The notes under the pieces were generated by a model, which ran no database searches, was not told the DNA's origin, and saw only the letters and a list, made by a program, of their open reading frames with translations. From assembly GCA_029204225.1 (NCBI GenBank), contig CM055107.1:21066000-21129999 (forward strand): 64,000 nucleotides of DNA, written 5' to 3'. The position numbers were made by a program, and so were the translations under genes. Each line of letters begins with the position of its first letter. Position 1 is the first letter of the stretch. Below are positions 12,047 through 24,900 of the stretch, piece by piece. This DNA is from Diphasiastrum complanatum. Lineage: Eukaryota; Streptophyta; Lycopodiopsida; Lycopodiales; Lycopodiaceae.

Positions 12047-12484
12047 GAACGTAGCAATTGTTTTGAGTTTGTAAGTAGGATCATGCGCTTATCAGCATGA
12101 TTGTATTGTGATCTGATTGTTGTGTTTACAACTTATTATACAGACTCACTATTGTTCTATATTCTTTCTGCATTCTTGTTTAATGATAACTCTCACTCCT
12201 CTTACACAAACACTATTATCAGATAACTGTATTGTTGTCTTTGACGCCTAAATTGATTCTACATTCTCTTCATACCAGGTTATCAGCATTAGAGAATAGC
12301 ATGGCTGTCTCAGACGCCTAATCATTGTTTCGCAATCTCTCTTCACGACAGTCTATGACTCCTACATTGATAATCTGATTGAACACAAAGAACAGCTCAT
12401 AGAATCCATTCTCTAAGTAATCCACGCCTGCTTTCAAGAATTCTTTATTTATTTAGTTGACATCAATCCAAACGTCAACTGAAG
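11701..12484 (+). repeat. possible LTR (TATA box, GA tract, then PBS-like motif)
   Basis: This stretch has a TATA-like site near 11,812, the long GA tract, no open frame, and ends against TAGTATCAAAGC at 12,485-12,496. That motif is a two-mismatch version of the usual methionine primer-binding site. The arrangement is that of a plus-strand LTR with the GCGACAC array in its U3, but no partner LTR or pol gene was recognised. Confidence 0.35.
11951..12042 (+). repeat. (GA)46 microsatellite
   Basis: An uninterrupted GA dinucleotide tract of 92 bases. It is the longest perfect simple repeat in the window. The serine-leucine open frame across it on the minus strand is an artefact of the repeat. 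Confidence 0.97.
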
Positions 12485-12989
12485 TAGTATCAAAGCTGGT
12501 AAATTCACATTCCATCCAATCTATCATAAAAAAATTTGTGAAGCATGGAATTTCATACATAATTACCAGTGATGAAACTAGACCATAGGTGAAAAGGAGG
12601 CCATGCATTATAATAATAGAGTACAACATGCATCTCTTGCATTAACATGTCATCAAAAGACAATGCCATTTTTTGTATAGGAAGCATGCATGGTATATTA
12701 ATGCTGCTCGGGGACTTCATTTGAAAGATAAGTTGCACATAGTAAGAATGGAGGTTGGACAAAGTAATATTGATTATTTTAGTAAGGATGTCAAAGATGA
12801 ATGATTAGCGAGTCAATCGTGCCATATGTTGATTTGGAGTCTATGGTTCGTAATGAGTCGTCTTTAGCTTGTCAAAAATTTAGTAGTCATAATTAATAGA
12901 GCTTGCTAGCATTCAAAGATACACAATACTCTAGAACTCCACACAAGGAACGTGCTCACAATAATCAGTCAAGCACTACTATTTCCACA

Positions 12990-12992
<3 letters not shown>

Positions 12993-13044
<52 letters not shown>
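12993..13044 (+). repeat. (TC)26 microsatellite
   Basis: A perfect TC dinucleotide tract of 52 bases without coding context. Confidence 0.95.
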
Positions 13045-13047
<3 letters not shown>

Positions 13048-15783
13048 ATTGCAATTGCACACATTCAGGATTCACACATTTCTTCAGCAGATTTTGTCAT
13101 CGATGGTGCTCTTCATTGTCATTTGGTATTCGCTCTATTACAATCAGAAGTTCAATATTCAAGTCTAAAGTCACAATACATGCTTTAGGTTTAATTTTAA
13201 ATTACATATGATTATGGATGTGTGATCTCAAGGCAATCATAGAAGCCGTGAATAGACTGTAGCACATAAAAAATCAGGATAGACCTAAATCCAGGAATGG
13301 GATATACAATCCACACACAAGTGGAGATGATACACATGATAAAGCAAAAGACTCAAAATGTACCCACCGTGGCCAAGGTAACCGAACAGATAAAGACTCA
13401 TCAAAAAGGAGTAGGAAATGATTTGATATATACAAGTAGACTCCAAGCCCACTGTGTAGCCCATGCATGCCATGCAATAGCAATAAGAGAGTTTATATAT
13501 GGCAACAATACTACATATAAGTAGCAATAGACGAGTCAAGACAATAGAACATCTGCTACTTGTGAAAGCCAAGCCTAATACGTCAATGCGTCTTCGAATG
13601 TTGCAAGATAGAGAATTAGAGACCAATGTTGTGGTGTGGTGCATTGAAACTACTATCTTCAACACTGATGGAATGAACCAACACTGCATGAACAAAGAGA
13701 GACAGAGAAATTGTTTTTGCTTATGGCCCATCCTGTTGTACAGATGGTTAAGATGCATCGACATATACCTGATGCCTGGAGTGTGGAGCAAGAATGTGAC
13801 TTTCAAATATCAAGACTAGGACTTTGCCAATGTATGTCACAAGAGCTTTGTTGTGAGACAAGGGAAGAATATTGCTACCGGTATTGAGTATTCATTGCGA
13901 AAGGTGTCATGAATAGCTTGCAGCCATATATCCATACAAAAAACTCCGCTATCATGTATCAATAGAACCCTGCTGCACATAAGGAAAATGATGTCACGAA
14001 AATCAAATCACCACTCTAATGGACCAAAAGTGCTAGAGGAAATGCCACTACCAGCAATAGAAGCTCCAGGTAGGAATGCATCCCAAGCAAGTCGTATCAA
14101 CCATGAATATCACATAGTTTTGGAGTCTACAGAGTCAGACTGAGCCTTGGCCTTGACATGCTTCCATGGGTATAAGATGTACCCGTATCTTGCATATCTA
14201 CATAAACAGAGCTATTTTCTACACCCCTCCAGCCAAGAAAATTATGAACTTAAGCAAACTGAATCATCACATATAATAACAATTTCATGTTAACCAATAA
14301 ATTGCACAGGACAACCCCAGAAAGTGCACCAGATTCTGATAGCATGAAAATAGAATAATTGGTAAATTCAATCTAATTCTCCATTTAATAGATGTACAGA
14401 AACTGTAATCAAGTTGTGTGGCCCCTCCTCCAAGCTTGCAACCATTTCTAGACCTATCTGCAGCTTGTAAGCTTAATTTGTTAACTAAAAGCTTAATAAT
14501 ACAAGAGATAAGCAAAAAAGACCTGAAGTAGGACATGGGAGTACATCGAGTTTGCACACCTGTATGTTGATATTATTATCGATTATATTTTATTCCAAGA
14601 CTGAAATTAGCTTTCTTCACTATTTGATTCTGTCAGGAACCAGCAATCGCTCTCAGCATCCATTTTACATGTGCTTCCAGAAAAAGAATTATGCTGGATG
14701 TGGACAGTCTTTAGCAGCTATCAATCAAAAAATCACCGGTTTGGAGTCATCGCTGTCCACTTTAGATTTGTGCCTTTGATATCGGCTGTGCTTTGCTGTT
14801 GCTGTAATACATTCAAACAACAAAAAATACAGCAGCAAATCATGAGGCATTGCTATCAACATAAAAAGCAGAGACAATAAGCACTCCAACCCTCAAAGCA
14901 GGGCAGGACAATCTAGAAAGTAAATGCTTGGCCTTGTAACCAAACAGTCAAATTCAAGATGGCAGAAATTTTCATGACTTTGGACTAAGATAAGACTTTA
15001 AGACATCCTTTTGCAAGCTTCTGGCCTTTCTTTGTACTGATTATTTGCAAATATTTTGATCAACAATAAGAAATTTATGAAGATTATCAGAAATATGATA
15101 GAAGTGCAAAAAAATCTGCTTACAAATATTTTGCTAAATCGTTTGACATGGCATATAGCCCTCAGTGTGACCACTGGCAGGTAGGTGAGCGAGGGGGGAC
15201 CTTCGTAGGATCTCTTCCGGGACTTTTCCAGAAGTTTGTTTTGTTCCAGACTAACAGAATGCTGTATGAACAGAAGAATTTTTACTAAAATTTTGTCAAT
15301 TTTTACAAGGCAAAAAAGTAAGTTCTGTATGGGATGTAGAATTTGTGTGGGAAACATGCTGTAGAGGACACGTTCCATATGCTGTATGGAACCTCATTCT
15401 GTATGACTGGCTTCTATGCACCATTCAGAGCTGTTGACAAATTTGGATCAACTAAGAATTTTGTGTCCATGCTGGTAGAGCGGGCGGGGTGTTATATAGA
15501 ACAGTTCATCACGCAACCAATGGATGATTAAATACTATATTCATTGCAGTTGAAGTGTACCTGATAACTTATCTATCGGTACATTGATAACAAAAAAATT
15601 TCAGAAGCTTTTCATCAATGACGGATAAAGACTTTCTCAAAAGTTTGTCAAATCTATAATTGATATTGGAGAAGAAATGTCACTGGAAGGCTATCAATTA
15701 TAAACCAATATATTTGAGACAGTTGACCATTCAATTTTTTCTACCCAAGTGGTACCAAAACCGAAAGTATGTCAGCATTCTTT

Positions 15784-15937
15784 TGCATCAGCTAAGATGT
15801 TTACTTACATACACAATATTACGAGGTTCCAAATGATGTTGCTACTCTGCTTAAGGAGTAAGCTTTCACCACTAAATGGTCTTGTGTATGTAAGTAAACC
15901 TCTTAGCTGATGCTCTAACCTCGTAATATTGTGTAAC
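15784..15937. repeat. scrambled foldback (two inverted-repeat pairs)
   Basis: The arm CATCAGCTAAGATGTTTAC and its continuation through TTACATACACAA (about 15,786-15,816) is matched in inverse orientation at about 15,881-15,914. The adjoining segment CACAATATTACGAGGTT (15,813-15,829) is matched in inverse orientation at about 15,918-15,935. The two matched blocks are therefore in a different order in the second arm. No gene overlaps it. Confidence 0.75.
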
Positions 15938-16970
15938 TTTGAGAAGTTACACTGAATTTTAGAGCAAAATGTAGCTTCGAAAACCACCTGAACCACAAGT
16001 AAAGGTATCTATAAAGACCACTCCCTTACAAAAGGTTTTAAGCAAAATTTTTACTTAACTCTTACCTATGATGATTGTAAGATGTGCTGTTAAATATTCT
16101 CAGGCAGTATTCTCTGCGATGAATTGATTCAGTAAATCAGTCAAAATATATATCTGCAGTACAAATATCTTTATGGGCATCTGATTATGCACTTTTACAT
16201 TTACCAGGCAGGTAGATTTTTTGGTGAGGGATTTTGCACCATGGAATGGATTTTTTTTTTCGGTTCAACAGATTTTGAGGGACATAAATCAAATAAAGGT
16301 TTTCATTAAATTGGTCTCTAAGAGAGGTTGATAGAGCATAAGCATAAATTATCCTAGAATCCTCAGCCAAACATCATTAATACATGCAGGTAAGAATGAA
16401 GAAGAAACCAGTATCAATCTTTCTAAACTAAAAGCTCAACAAAAAAGACTGGCACGAACATGAATGTATTTCGAAGTTATGAAACTCGGGCACCAAGGAG
16501 ACCTCTCGAAGAATGTACATGCAAGGGAAAGACGATGCTACAGACTATATCAGTCAATAGAATACAATGGCCTAGATGGATTACAGTTTACTGGATAATG
16601 CAGAAGTCACAAATTTTGAGCTCTCAAAGTCAAAGGAGCTTCCCTACACGTGTGCTGTCCATAGTTCCGTAGCATATGGAACACTGTTTCATATGTACTG
16701 TATGGAATGTAGGAGGATTTCCAATGTTCTGTACAAAATGCTGTCTTTTATTTTCTTAGCATTATGAAAGTTAAAAAATTAGATGCTTTCTCATTTCTCT
16801 ATGTATGGAATGGAATGTACCCCCTAAAAAGGCACAGAATGGATATTAGTCATGTATCAAAATAACTATTTGAAGGAGGTCCACCATATTTCAAATGTCA
16901 ACACATTACAACTTCGCCATTTTAACTCAACTTCGAAATTTGAACTCGAGCAAAACCTATAAGGACTTAC

Positions 16971-17182
16971 CTGCCAGCTCATGGGGAAGATCAAAATTAT
17001 AGTCGTCCTTCCCTCTCTTTGCAACATATATGTACAACAGCCCAATAACAAGAACAGCCCCCCCAGCTGCAGCAGCAATCGCAAGTCCCACTTTCGCCCC
17101 ATCTGACAAGCTAGCTTTTCCACCAAAGAAGGGGCAAGGAGGTAGTGATGGTACACCACAAAGGTTGGTATTGGATGAAATA
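16971..17182 (-). CDS. RLP4-like exon 8: cysteine cap, transmembrane helix, short tail
   Basis: Begins [20 protein letters not shown], then [20 protein letters not shown] and [12 protein letters not shown] (transmembrane helix followed by a basic stop-transfer patch), ending [11 protein letters not shown]. The acceptor CTCTGCAG and donor GTAAGT are strong. The exon ends in phase 1 and needs a further exon; reading through the donor instead gives AGKSL and a stop. Confidence 0.92.
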
Positions 17183-18855
17183 CTGCAGAGTGGACATATC
17201 AGAGAAGCTATTTTAGTCTTTGTATCAGTCCAAACTGCCTCTTTTTCCTGTCAAAGAAGAATTACAGCAAGTTTCTTAAGAAGGTTTCCTCTACTTACTG
17301 GGTATTACCCAAGACAGGTTGAGCGTATCGACCACAACAATCTCAATCAAGTTCAGATGCTCCGTTCTTTGAGCACATGAGTATGTAATGTGTGCCAAAG
17401 GGTGGAAGAGAGACTTCAACTTCGATCAATCAATGAAAACTCAAGCGGCTCAACTGTTTCAGCTAACTTTCTATGCTCCAGAATATTTGTAGCAAAAATC
17501 TCTGTCCACTTTCTATGGTAAAAGGAGGTGATTATCAATACATCCATCTACATAACTAAAGGGGCTTTCTACCTCTTAAAATGAATTGATCACCTCATGA
17601 CTGACATTATTATGAACAGAAACTTACAGACACAGAAGCATAAAGAATTCATTACCTCCAAATGGAGTTTAGAACCATAATTGTGAAAGACATCAATTTG
17701 CAAAGGAGCTCACAAAGCTTCTATAAAACTAGAAATGTTGGTGTACTAATTGTTAGCAAAAAGTAAACTGCTATCATCATAAACCCTCACAATGAAAATT
17801 TGTTCACCACCAAGCCACATTAGCAAAATAAGCTCATTTAAATGTAATGGCATATATGGATTTCTTGAGGGCTTTCAATCTTTTGAGAGGCCTCCACTAG
17901 ACCTTCATAAAAAAGTGAACATAGTAGCCAAAAGATTCTTTTGTTGGTTCTATAGCTCAGGATCATGTATGCTTGGATACATGTACAAATGAGGCAAAGG
18001 ACCATCTAAATTCATATGTTAGTTCTATAGCTCAAGATTAGTTATGCTTGGATACATCATCTTATAAGTCTTCATCTAGTTAGCCAAGTAGCCTACAAGC
18101 TACAGCTACCCTTGGGATGTAAGGTGCATCCATTGTTTTATGTTAGCAAACTCGAGCAATGTTTGCATGATGGCGATAACCTCGTAAAAGGTCTTCTGTC
18201 TCTGGAAGAGAAAGAAACTACTGGTTATGGGCCAGAGAAAGTTCTAGATCGGAGGGAGCAACGACTGCAAAATCATCTCCTCCAAGAGTATCTAGTGACT
18301 TGGAAAGGGCATCCATTGTCAGATGCTACCTGGGAGACACAACAATGCTTGTAGAAGTCTTACCCAGAGTTTGTCATGGAGGACCAATGACTTGCCAGAA
18401 GAGGGAAGGATTGTTAGACCCCAGTCTTGGCAATAGCATGACCTCAACATGGCCGGTTACCAGAGGGTTTGAGGCCAAGTATTGGCGATGGTCAGTGACC
18501 GGAGTGGACATTTGTCCCAAGCTGGGACAGGTACATCACAAGCAGTGACCCGGTGTGACTGCCTGACAAGTTGTCAAAGACGTAGTGAATTGTGACCGTC
18601 CGGATCCTAGCCATCAATGACAAGATGTTAGCCGGCAAGTAGCCAAGGTGAGGTGACCAAGCGGGTCACAGGTCTTTGGCGGGGCATGGAGGTGGTACCC
18701 TATAAGACACTCAGTATTCACATGTCATAGGTAGCATGCATGCCAGGTGGATTGATCACCCACTGTTGGATGCCATGTGCGAGGTGACAGGAATAGCAAG
18801 TAGCAGGACTCATAGAGGGGGTGCCTACGATTGGGAGGTTCATTCTACACACCTG

Positions 18856-18923
<68 letters not shown>

Positions 18924-21900
18924 CAAGTCTCTCCAAGCTCATGAATCCTAGAAGCCGATGTGTAGAATAATCCTCCCAACCATAGGCACCCCCCTCTTTC
19001 CTATGTGTAGCACCTTCGACTTCGAAGGGACTAGTAAATACACCCAATCTCCATTCTCAAATTCCCGATAGGTACGGTTCTCACGAGCATAACTCTCTGC
19101 CCTAGCTACAGCCCTGGACAAGTTATCTCGTGCCAACTCTAGCTTCTGCTGCATCTAAGCCAAAAACTCTATAGCACTAGGTACCCTATGCAGAATCCCT
19201 ATGAATGCAGGACTCCGTGGCCTGAAACCATAATTGAGCTCAAATGCACTCAATCCCGTGGACTCATGTCTCTTATCATTGTACGCGAACTCCAATAGCG
19301 GTAAATGCTTTACCCAATCTGTTTTGCGTACTACTCACATATGCCCTAAGCATATCTTCCAAATTCTGATTCACTCGCCATGTCTGACCATCCGTCTGAG
19401 GATGCTCAGAGCTACTCATCTGCAACTGTGTTCCCAGCTTGGCGAACATCTCAATCCAGAAATTTCCCGTAAACTTGGGAACCCTGTCAGAAACTATGGA
19501 CTTCGGAAGACCATGTAACCTGACAATATTCTGAATAAACAACTCAGCCACTTGCGGAGCTGTGACCTTCTTGGTCGTTGCGATGACATGAGCCATCTTG
19601 GAAAACCTGTCTACCACTCCCATAACGGAGTTTAATCCATTCTGGGTCTTGGGTAGCCCAACAATAAAATCCATAGAGATGCTTTCCCACCTTCCTGTAG
19701 GTATCTCAAGTGGATGTAGCAAGCCCGAAGGACTTACTCTCTCGGCCTTGTTCACCTGACAAGCCGTGCAATGCTGGACGTACTCTCTTACATCCCGCTA
19801 CAAACGTGGCCAGAAATAATGCCTTCTTAAAAACTCACTAGTCTTATCAATACCAGGCTGCCCCTTCGCAGGGACTATCATGGCATTCATGAAGTATCTT
19901 ACGATGAAGATCCTTCACGTCTGGCACGAATACTTTTCCGTTTTCTCAACTACATACCTTCCTTCACGGTGTATGTCAAATAAGTACTGGTGTGTTCCTC
20001 TACGGAAGCGACAGGCGAGGCTGACTCTTCCGCTTGGTCGACTAACTTGCAGGCATAGGCTACACACACTGACAATGTGGGTCCTTTTGTTGAGCCCTCT
20101 TGATCTCCTCCATGAGATCACTGTCAACTACAGGCAATGCTCATCTGATGCAGTACCAACGATAGTGCATCAGCGACCACATTTTCCTTCCCTCCTCGGA
20201 AGCGAATTTCCAAATGAATTCCTACATCAGCTCGGCCCACCGAGCTTGGCGGCCTTACAAATCTGGCTGAGTGCAAAATACTTTAAAGTATAATGATCTG
20301 TGTACACAAAAAACTCGGCGCCATATAAATAATGTCTCCACACCTTGAGCGCATGTATAATCGCATACAGCCCTTGCTCGTGTGTAGGATATCTCTGTTG
20401 AGCTGGTGTCAACTTCTTACTCTCAAAGGCTACTGGTCTACCCTCTTGGCTCAACGCTGCACCTACGGCAATGTCACTTGCATCTGTCTCTAGGTCAAAA
20501 GGTTTCTGGGTATCCACAATCTTGAGAACTGGAGCCATGGCCAGCGACTCCTTCAAGTTCTCAAAACGTTGCTGAGCTTCAGCATCCCATCGAACCACAA
20601 TGTTGTTTTTCCTTAACTGGTCCGTTAGAGGAGCAGCTATCTAGGAATAATTCCTGACAAACCGCCGGTAGAACTTACAAAAGCCTAAGAAAGATTGTAA
20701 TTGGCGTATATCGGCAGGCCTCGGCCACTTCTTAACCACAGCCACCTTGGCTGGGTCAACCGAAATACCCTCAGCTGTCGCTAGGTGACCCAAATACTCG
20801 ACATTACACAACTCTGTCTTCTGAGCATTGGCATAAAAGACAGAAGCTTGTAACTTGCCCAATACGGTCTTGAGATGAACCTCATGCTCCTGGACCGCTT
20901 TACTAAAAACCAATATATCGTCAATAAAATTGATGACAAACTTGCCCATATAGTCTCGCAAGACATCGTTCATGAGCATCATGAACGTGGCTGAGCCATT
21001 GGTTAACCCAAATGGCATAACCAAAACTCATAATGACCGAAACGGGTTCGGAAGGCCATCTTCTGGACGTCTGCATCTCGAATCCTTATTTGATGGTATC
21101 CACTTTTGAGATCTATCTTACTGAAAATGGTTGCACCTTGCAATGCATCCAGTAGATCATCAATCATGGGCATCAGATACCTGTGCTTTATAGTGATCTT
21201 ATTCAATCCTCTGTAATCTACACACATCCGAAAACTACCCTCCTTTTTCTTGACAAGTAAAATAGGAGAGGCAAAAGGTGAATAACTAGGACGGATGTAT
21301 CCCAGCTTGAGATACTCCTCCAACATCTTTCTGACTTCCTCTTCGTCTTTTAGGCTCATCCTATAAGGATGCCTACATACCGAACTTGCCCCTGGAACGA
21401 GCTTAATACAATAATCAACGTTCCGACTACGCGGCAATCCCTTTGGCATATTACTAATTAGCACGTGTTTAAACTGAGTGTGGATGGACTTCTCCAACTC
21501 ACTTGTTGGATCACATCTAGGCTGTAATGAAAATGCATGTGCACTAGGGGATGCAAAAGTAAATGAAGCTTCTTGTGGTTTATTAGTGAGTGTGCTTATC
21601 TGATTATATTACCAACATAAGAATCAAAACTGGAATCAACATTCACATAACAAAACCACAAATACTGAATCTCCATTCTCTTTATTTGCATACAGGTAAC
21701 AAGAGGACCCTCAACAGATGGTCTCCCCCTCTTTTAAAACATGAGACATACCCTCATGTCCAAACTTCATATACATGCAAAAGAAAGAAAAACTATACAG
21801 GCTGCCTACACATCGTCGCTTACTAATAAGTCTTCCAAAATCTCCTCATCCTTGTCCTTATCTTGATGCTGCTGTAAAACATTTTGCGTCGTGTCCGTGC

Positions 21901-24900
21901 GGCAAGGACAATCTTTGACAAGATGCCTGCCAAGACAGAAAAAACATCATCCGTCTTTCTTGGCCTTGTCCATTTGCTCTGGACTGAGGGGAGACTTGTA
22001 TAAGCCTGACAAGCCATAGGAGATGCCTCTTTTCGCTTCAAAGTCTGCTGCATCTGGATAGGATCCCTCTGCGATAAGTTCTTTTGACCAGCTTGGCCAA
22101 ACTCTCGCGAACCCTTCTTCTGGGGCCCACTTGCCACTCCAGATTCAGCCTTGTTATGCACGTTACCTTCGAAGTTAAGGGCTGTTGCAACGGCCTCCTC
22201 CAAGGTCTTGCACCCTTCATTAAGAACTGAAGGCCTCAACTCTTCGCGAAGGCCAAAAATAAACTTGTGGACTACGATCCACTCAGGAATCTATTTTGGA
22301 ATCTTGATAAGCGTCTCACGATACTTATCAGCATATTCCTGCACCATGTAATGCCTCTGATGATGCAAAAACCAAGCATCCGTCGCACACACATGTTCAA
22401 GTGGAGGAATGAACTGAGCTCTAAAAGCGCTCGAAATCAATCCAGGTGGATGGAGCCTGATTAAACTTTAACAACTTGCACCACCACCTGTCAGCAAAAT
22501 CAGTGAAATGGTAAGCAGCTTTGCGGACTCGCCAACCCTCCTCGTTTGGGGCCCGCTTCAAATCAAAATAATCGTCCCACTGATGCAACCACTGGTTTAC
22601 AACATCAGGTGTTCTCTGGGAAGTATTTCCTACGAAATAAGTAGGCTTAAAATCTTTGTCTTCTAAGTAGGGTGGAGGTAACACTGGACGAACCGCAGAA
22701 GACAGAAATGGATAAGGATAAGGTGGAGCATGCTGCGAAGAAGACGCATAACCACCAACTACAGAGGAGAGCATCTCTCGCATCTCTGCGATGGTCTTCT
22801 CCATACTATCCATGCGAGCTTGCACAGAAGAGGAAACATCAGCAGACGAACTAGCAGCCACTATAAGCGGGTTACGGTCAGGGCTAAGCACAGGGCTGAG
22901 TGGTGGTGATGGGAGGGCAACAGGTGGACTGAGCCGAATATCAACTCTATTATCTTCTATTATGAAACAAAAACAGAGACAGCACGAAATCAAGCTAGAA
23001 ATTGCACTTATTGAAACACACTCAAGAAAGGGAAATGTGGAAATTTTCAGCTTATTCACAATTTAGAACTGAAAGAGAAAAAGGCAACTGGAAAGTAACA
23101 AAACTCTGGGGAAAACACAAAGCCAAGGACAGGTAGTACTTCCCTTGTGTCCTACGCTGGTACAAAAGTTGGTAAAAAACTTAATTTGGGCACCAAATCG
23201 GCTTGAAAGTCAAAAAAAACAGGAAAAAAGCGGGCTGTTTGACGTCGAATTTCTTCCAAACGGCAAAAGCTTTTCACGAACCGTCAATTGGCAGTAGGTC
23301 GCCCTCCTACTAGGCCCCATCTGCACCCTTAACAGCAGAAACCGGAGAAAAATTGGAGAAGTTACGCCCAAATCCAAAAATCTGACCTGTTTTTTTTTTG
23401 TTGCCCCTATGACCTGTGAATACTGAGTGACTCATAGGGTACCACCCCTGTGCCCGACAAAGACCTGTGACACTCTTGGTTACCCCAACTACTTGCCGGC
23501 TAGCATCTCGTCACTGACGGCTAGGGTTCTGACGGTCAAGACACACCACATCTCTGACAGCGGGTTCACTCTTTGGAGTAGCAATTTCAGCAATCGAAGA
23601 GTTCTTGGGCCGACATGCTCAAGGGATCTAAGCAGGTTATTTCTGAATCTATTCAAGAACATCAAAAAAGAGATCTCAAGGCCCTCAATGTTAGAGTTAG
23701 GGGATCTTCTTTTGCGGGTAAGGACCTCGTGGCTGAGGCAAATGCTTTCATTCATTCCACCTTTGGTCTCAAAGAGGATGTCATATCTGTTGCTTGGGTG
23801 GGTAAGCTCCAATCCACTACAGTGTTTCTGCATTTCAAGGATGCTTTGCTTCTTCAAAAGGTTCTACGTAAAAGAGGTTGCCTGAAGGGATCTACTATTT
23901 TTATGGATGAAGACTTGGCGCCCATTCAATGGACTGAGAGAAAGAAAATTATCGCAAATGCTAAGGCCAATGGTTTACGGGCTCTCTTTCGAGATGGAAA
24001 AATTGCAAAACTTAAAATCTCATATTCTTCTCCCTCTCCTACGTGAGAGATGTTTGAGCTATAGTCATTTATTTCCTCTCCTGCATGAGATGAGTTTTTT
24101 TACATAGCGAATTACGCTTTAATTTAGTTTTCTGTTGACGGCATTGTTCCGTCCGAGTTCCATTTCTTATGATGTACTCCTTTCGTCTTATATACGCCTT
24201 TTGGCATGGAAAAGACGTTAATAAAGCTCTCTCTCTCTACCATAGATCATGTCTTCACTCTTTGAGCTATCATTGAGGAGGCCAGGCATAGAGGGTTTAT
24301 TGTTGACTTCAGGAAAGCCTTTGATTCTGTTCCACGCTTTCTTCTCATCCAACAACTACGTGATCTTGGCTTCTCCACTGACACAGTTCTAGTCGTGATG
24401 GCACTTTATGGGCGAGTTCTTGGATGCTTTCGGGGTGACACTGGCCTCTCAGAGCATATATGGAGCGCCATTGGGGTGAAACAAAGTTGTTCCCTTTCAC
24501 CTACACTATTCGGACTATATATTGATGAGCTTGAGAGAGTCATTGAGCAGAGTGGTGGTACAAGTTGCCGACTTGGAGATATTTTGATTGCCATTCTCCT
24601 ATATGTGATGCAAATGATGTTGCTTTAGTCTCTTCGACTAGAGATGGATTACAGAGACAGTTGGACAATTTTCATGGTTTTTGCACTAGATGGGGTTTGC
24701 GGATTAACATTAAGAAGACGAAAATTATGGTCTTCAACACTTCCGGGGCTTTCATGCAATGACAGGAGCTTTTTCTAGATGGACAGCCGTTGGAAATTGT
24801 GTCATCCTACACCTATCTTGGGGTTCTTTTCACTGGTCCTATATTTGGTAGGAGACATGCAGCTACAGCCAGACTTGGAAAGGGACATGCCTCCTTGGTC

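Larger units (their letters stand above)
12497..16965. other. no gene recognised (possible distal intron of the receptor gene)
   Basis: Open frames of up to 173 codons occur on both strands but overlap each other and match no family I know. If the last exon of the receptor-like gene lies left of the window, this whole stretch is intronic. Besides a TC tract and a scrambled foldback, a CATATG..GTATGGAAC word recurs at about 15,375 and 16,670. I searched the minus strand for the expected terminal exon (an AKRNRYQRQK-like motif) and did not find it. Confidence 0.5.
18996..23059 (-). mobile_element. Gypsy-1 (chromovirus) body: gag, RT, RNase H, integrase, no protease
   Basis: In minus order: gag at 23,059-22,421 (proline-rich start, then [20 protein letters not shown] and [14 protein letters not shown]), a gag end with a frameshifted zinc knuckle (22,239-21,823), reverse transcriptase (21,497-20,641, broken once), RNase H (20,598-20,227) and integrase (about 19,880-18,996). 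Between the zinc knuckle and reverse transcriptase (about 21,530-21,830) no protease active-site motif is found. The element lies in the same orientation as the host gene, inside the intron between receptor exons 7 and 8. Its 3' end is inverted and its 5' LTR is cut by a LINE. Confidence 0.9.

Noticed and set aside
11899-12084. Open frame of alternating Ser-Leu on the minus strand
   Set aside because: It is a by-product of the (GA)46 tract; the same holds for frames over the other dinucleotide tracts.
13274-13819. Overlapping open frames of 106 and 173 codons on opposite strands
   Set aside because: The sequences match no family, have no domain pattern, and occur in AT-balanced DNA where such chance frames are expected.
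14998-15378. Minus-strand open frame of 126 codons as a candidate last receptor exon
   Set aside because: It lacks the expected basic AKRNRYQ-like motif and no acceptor in the right phase leads into it.
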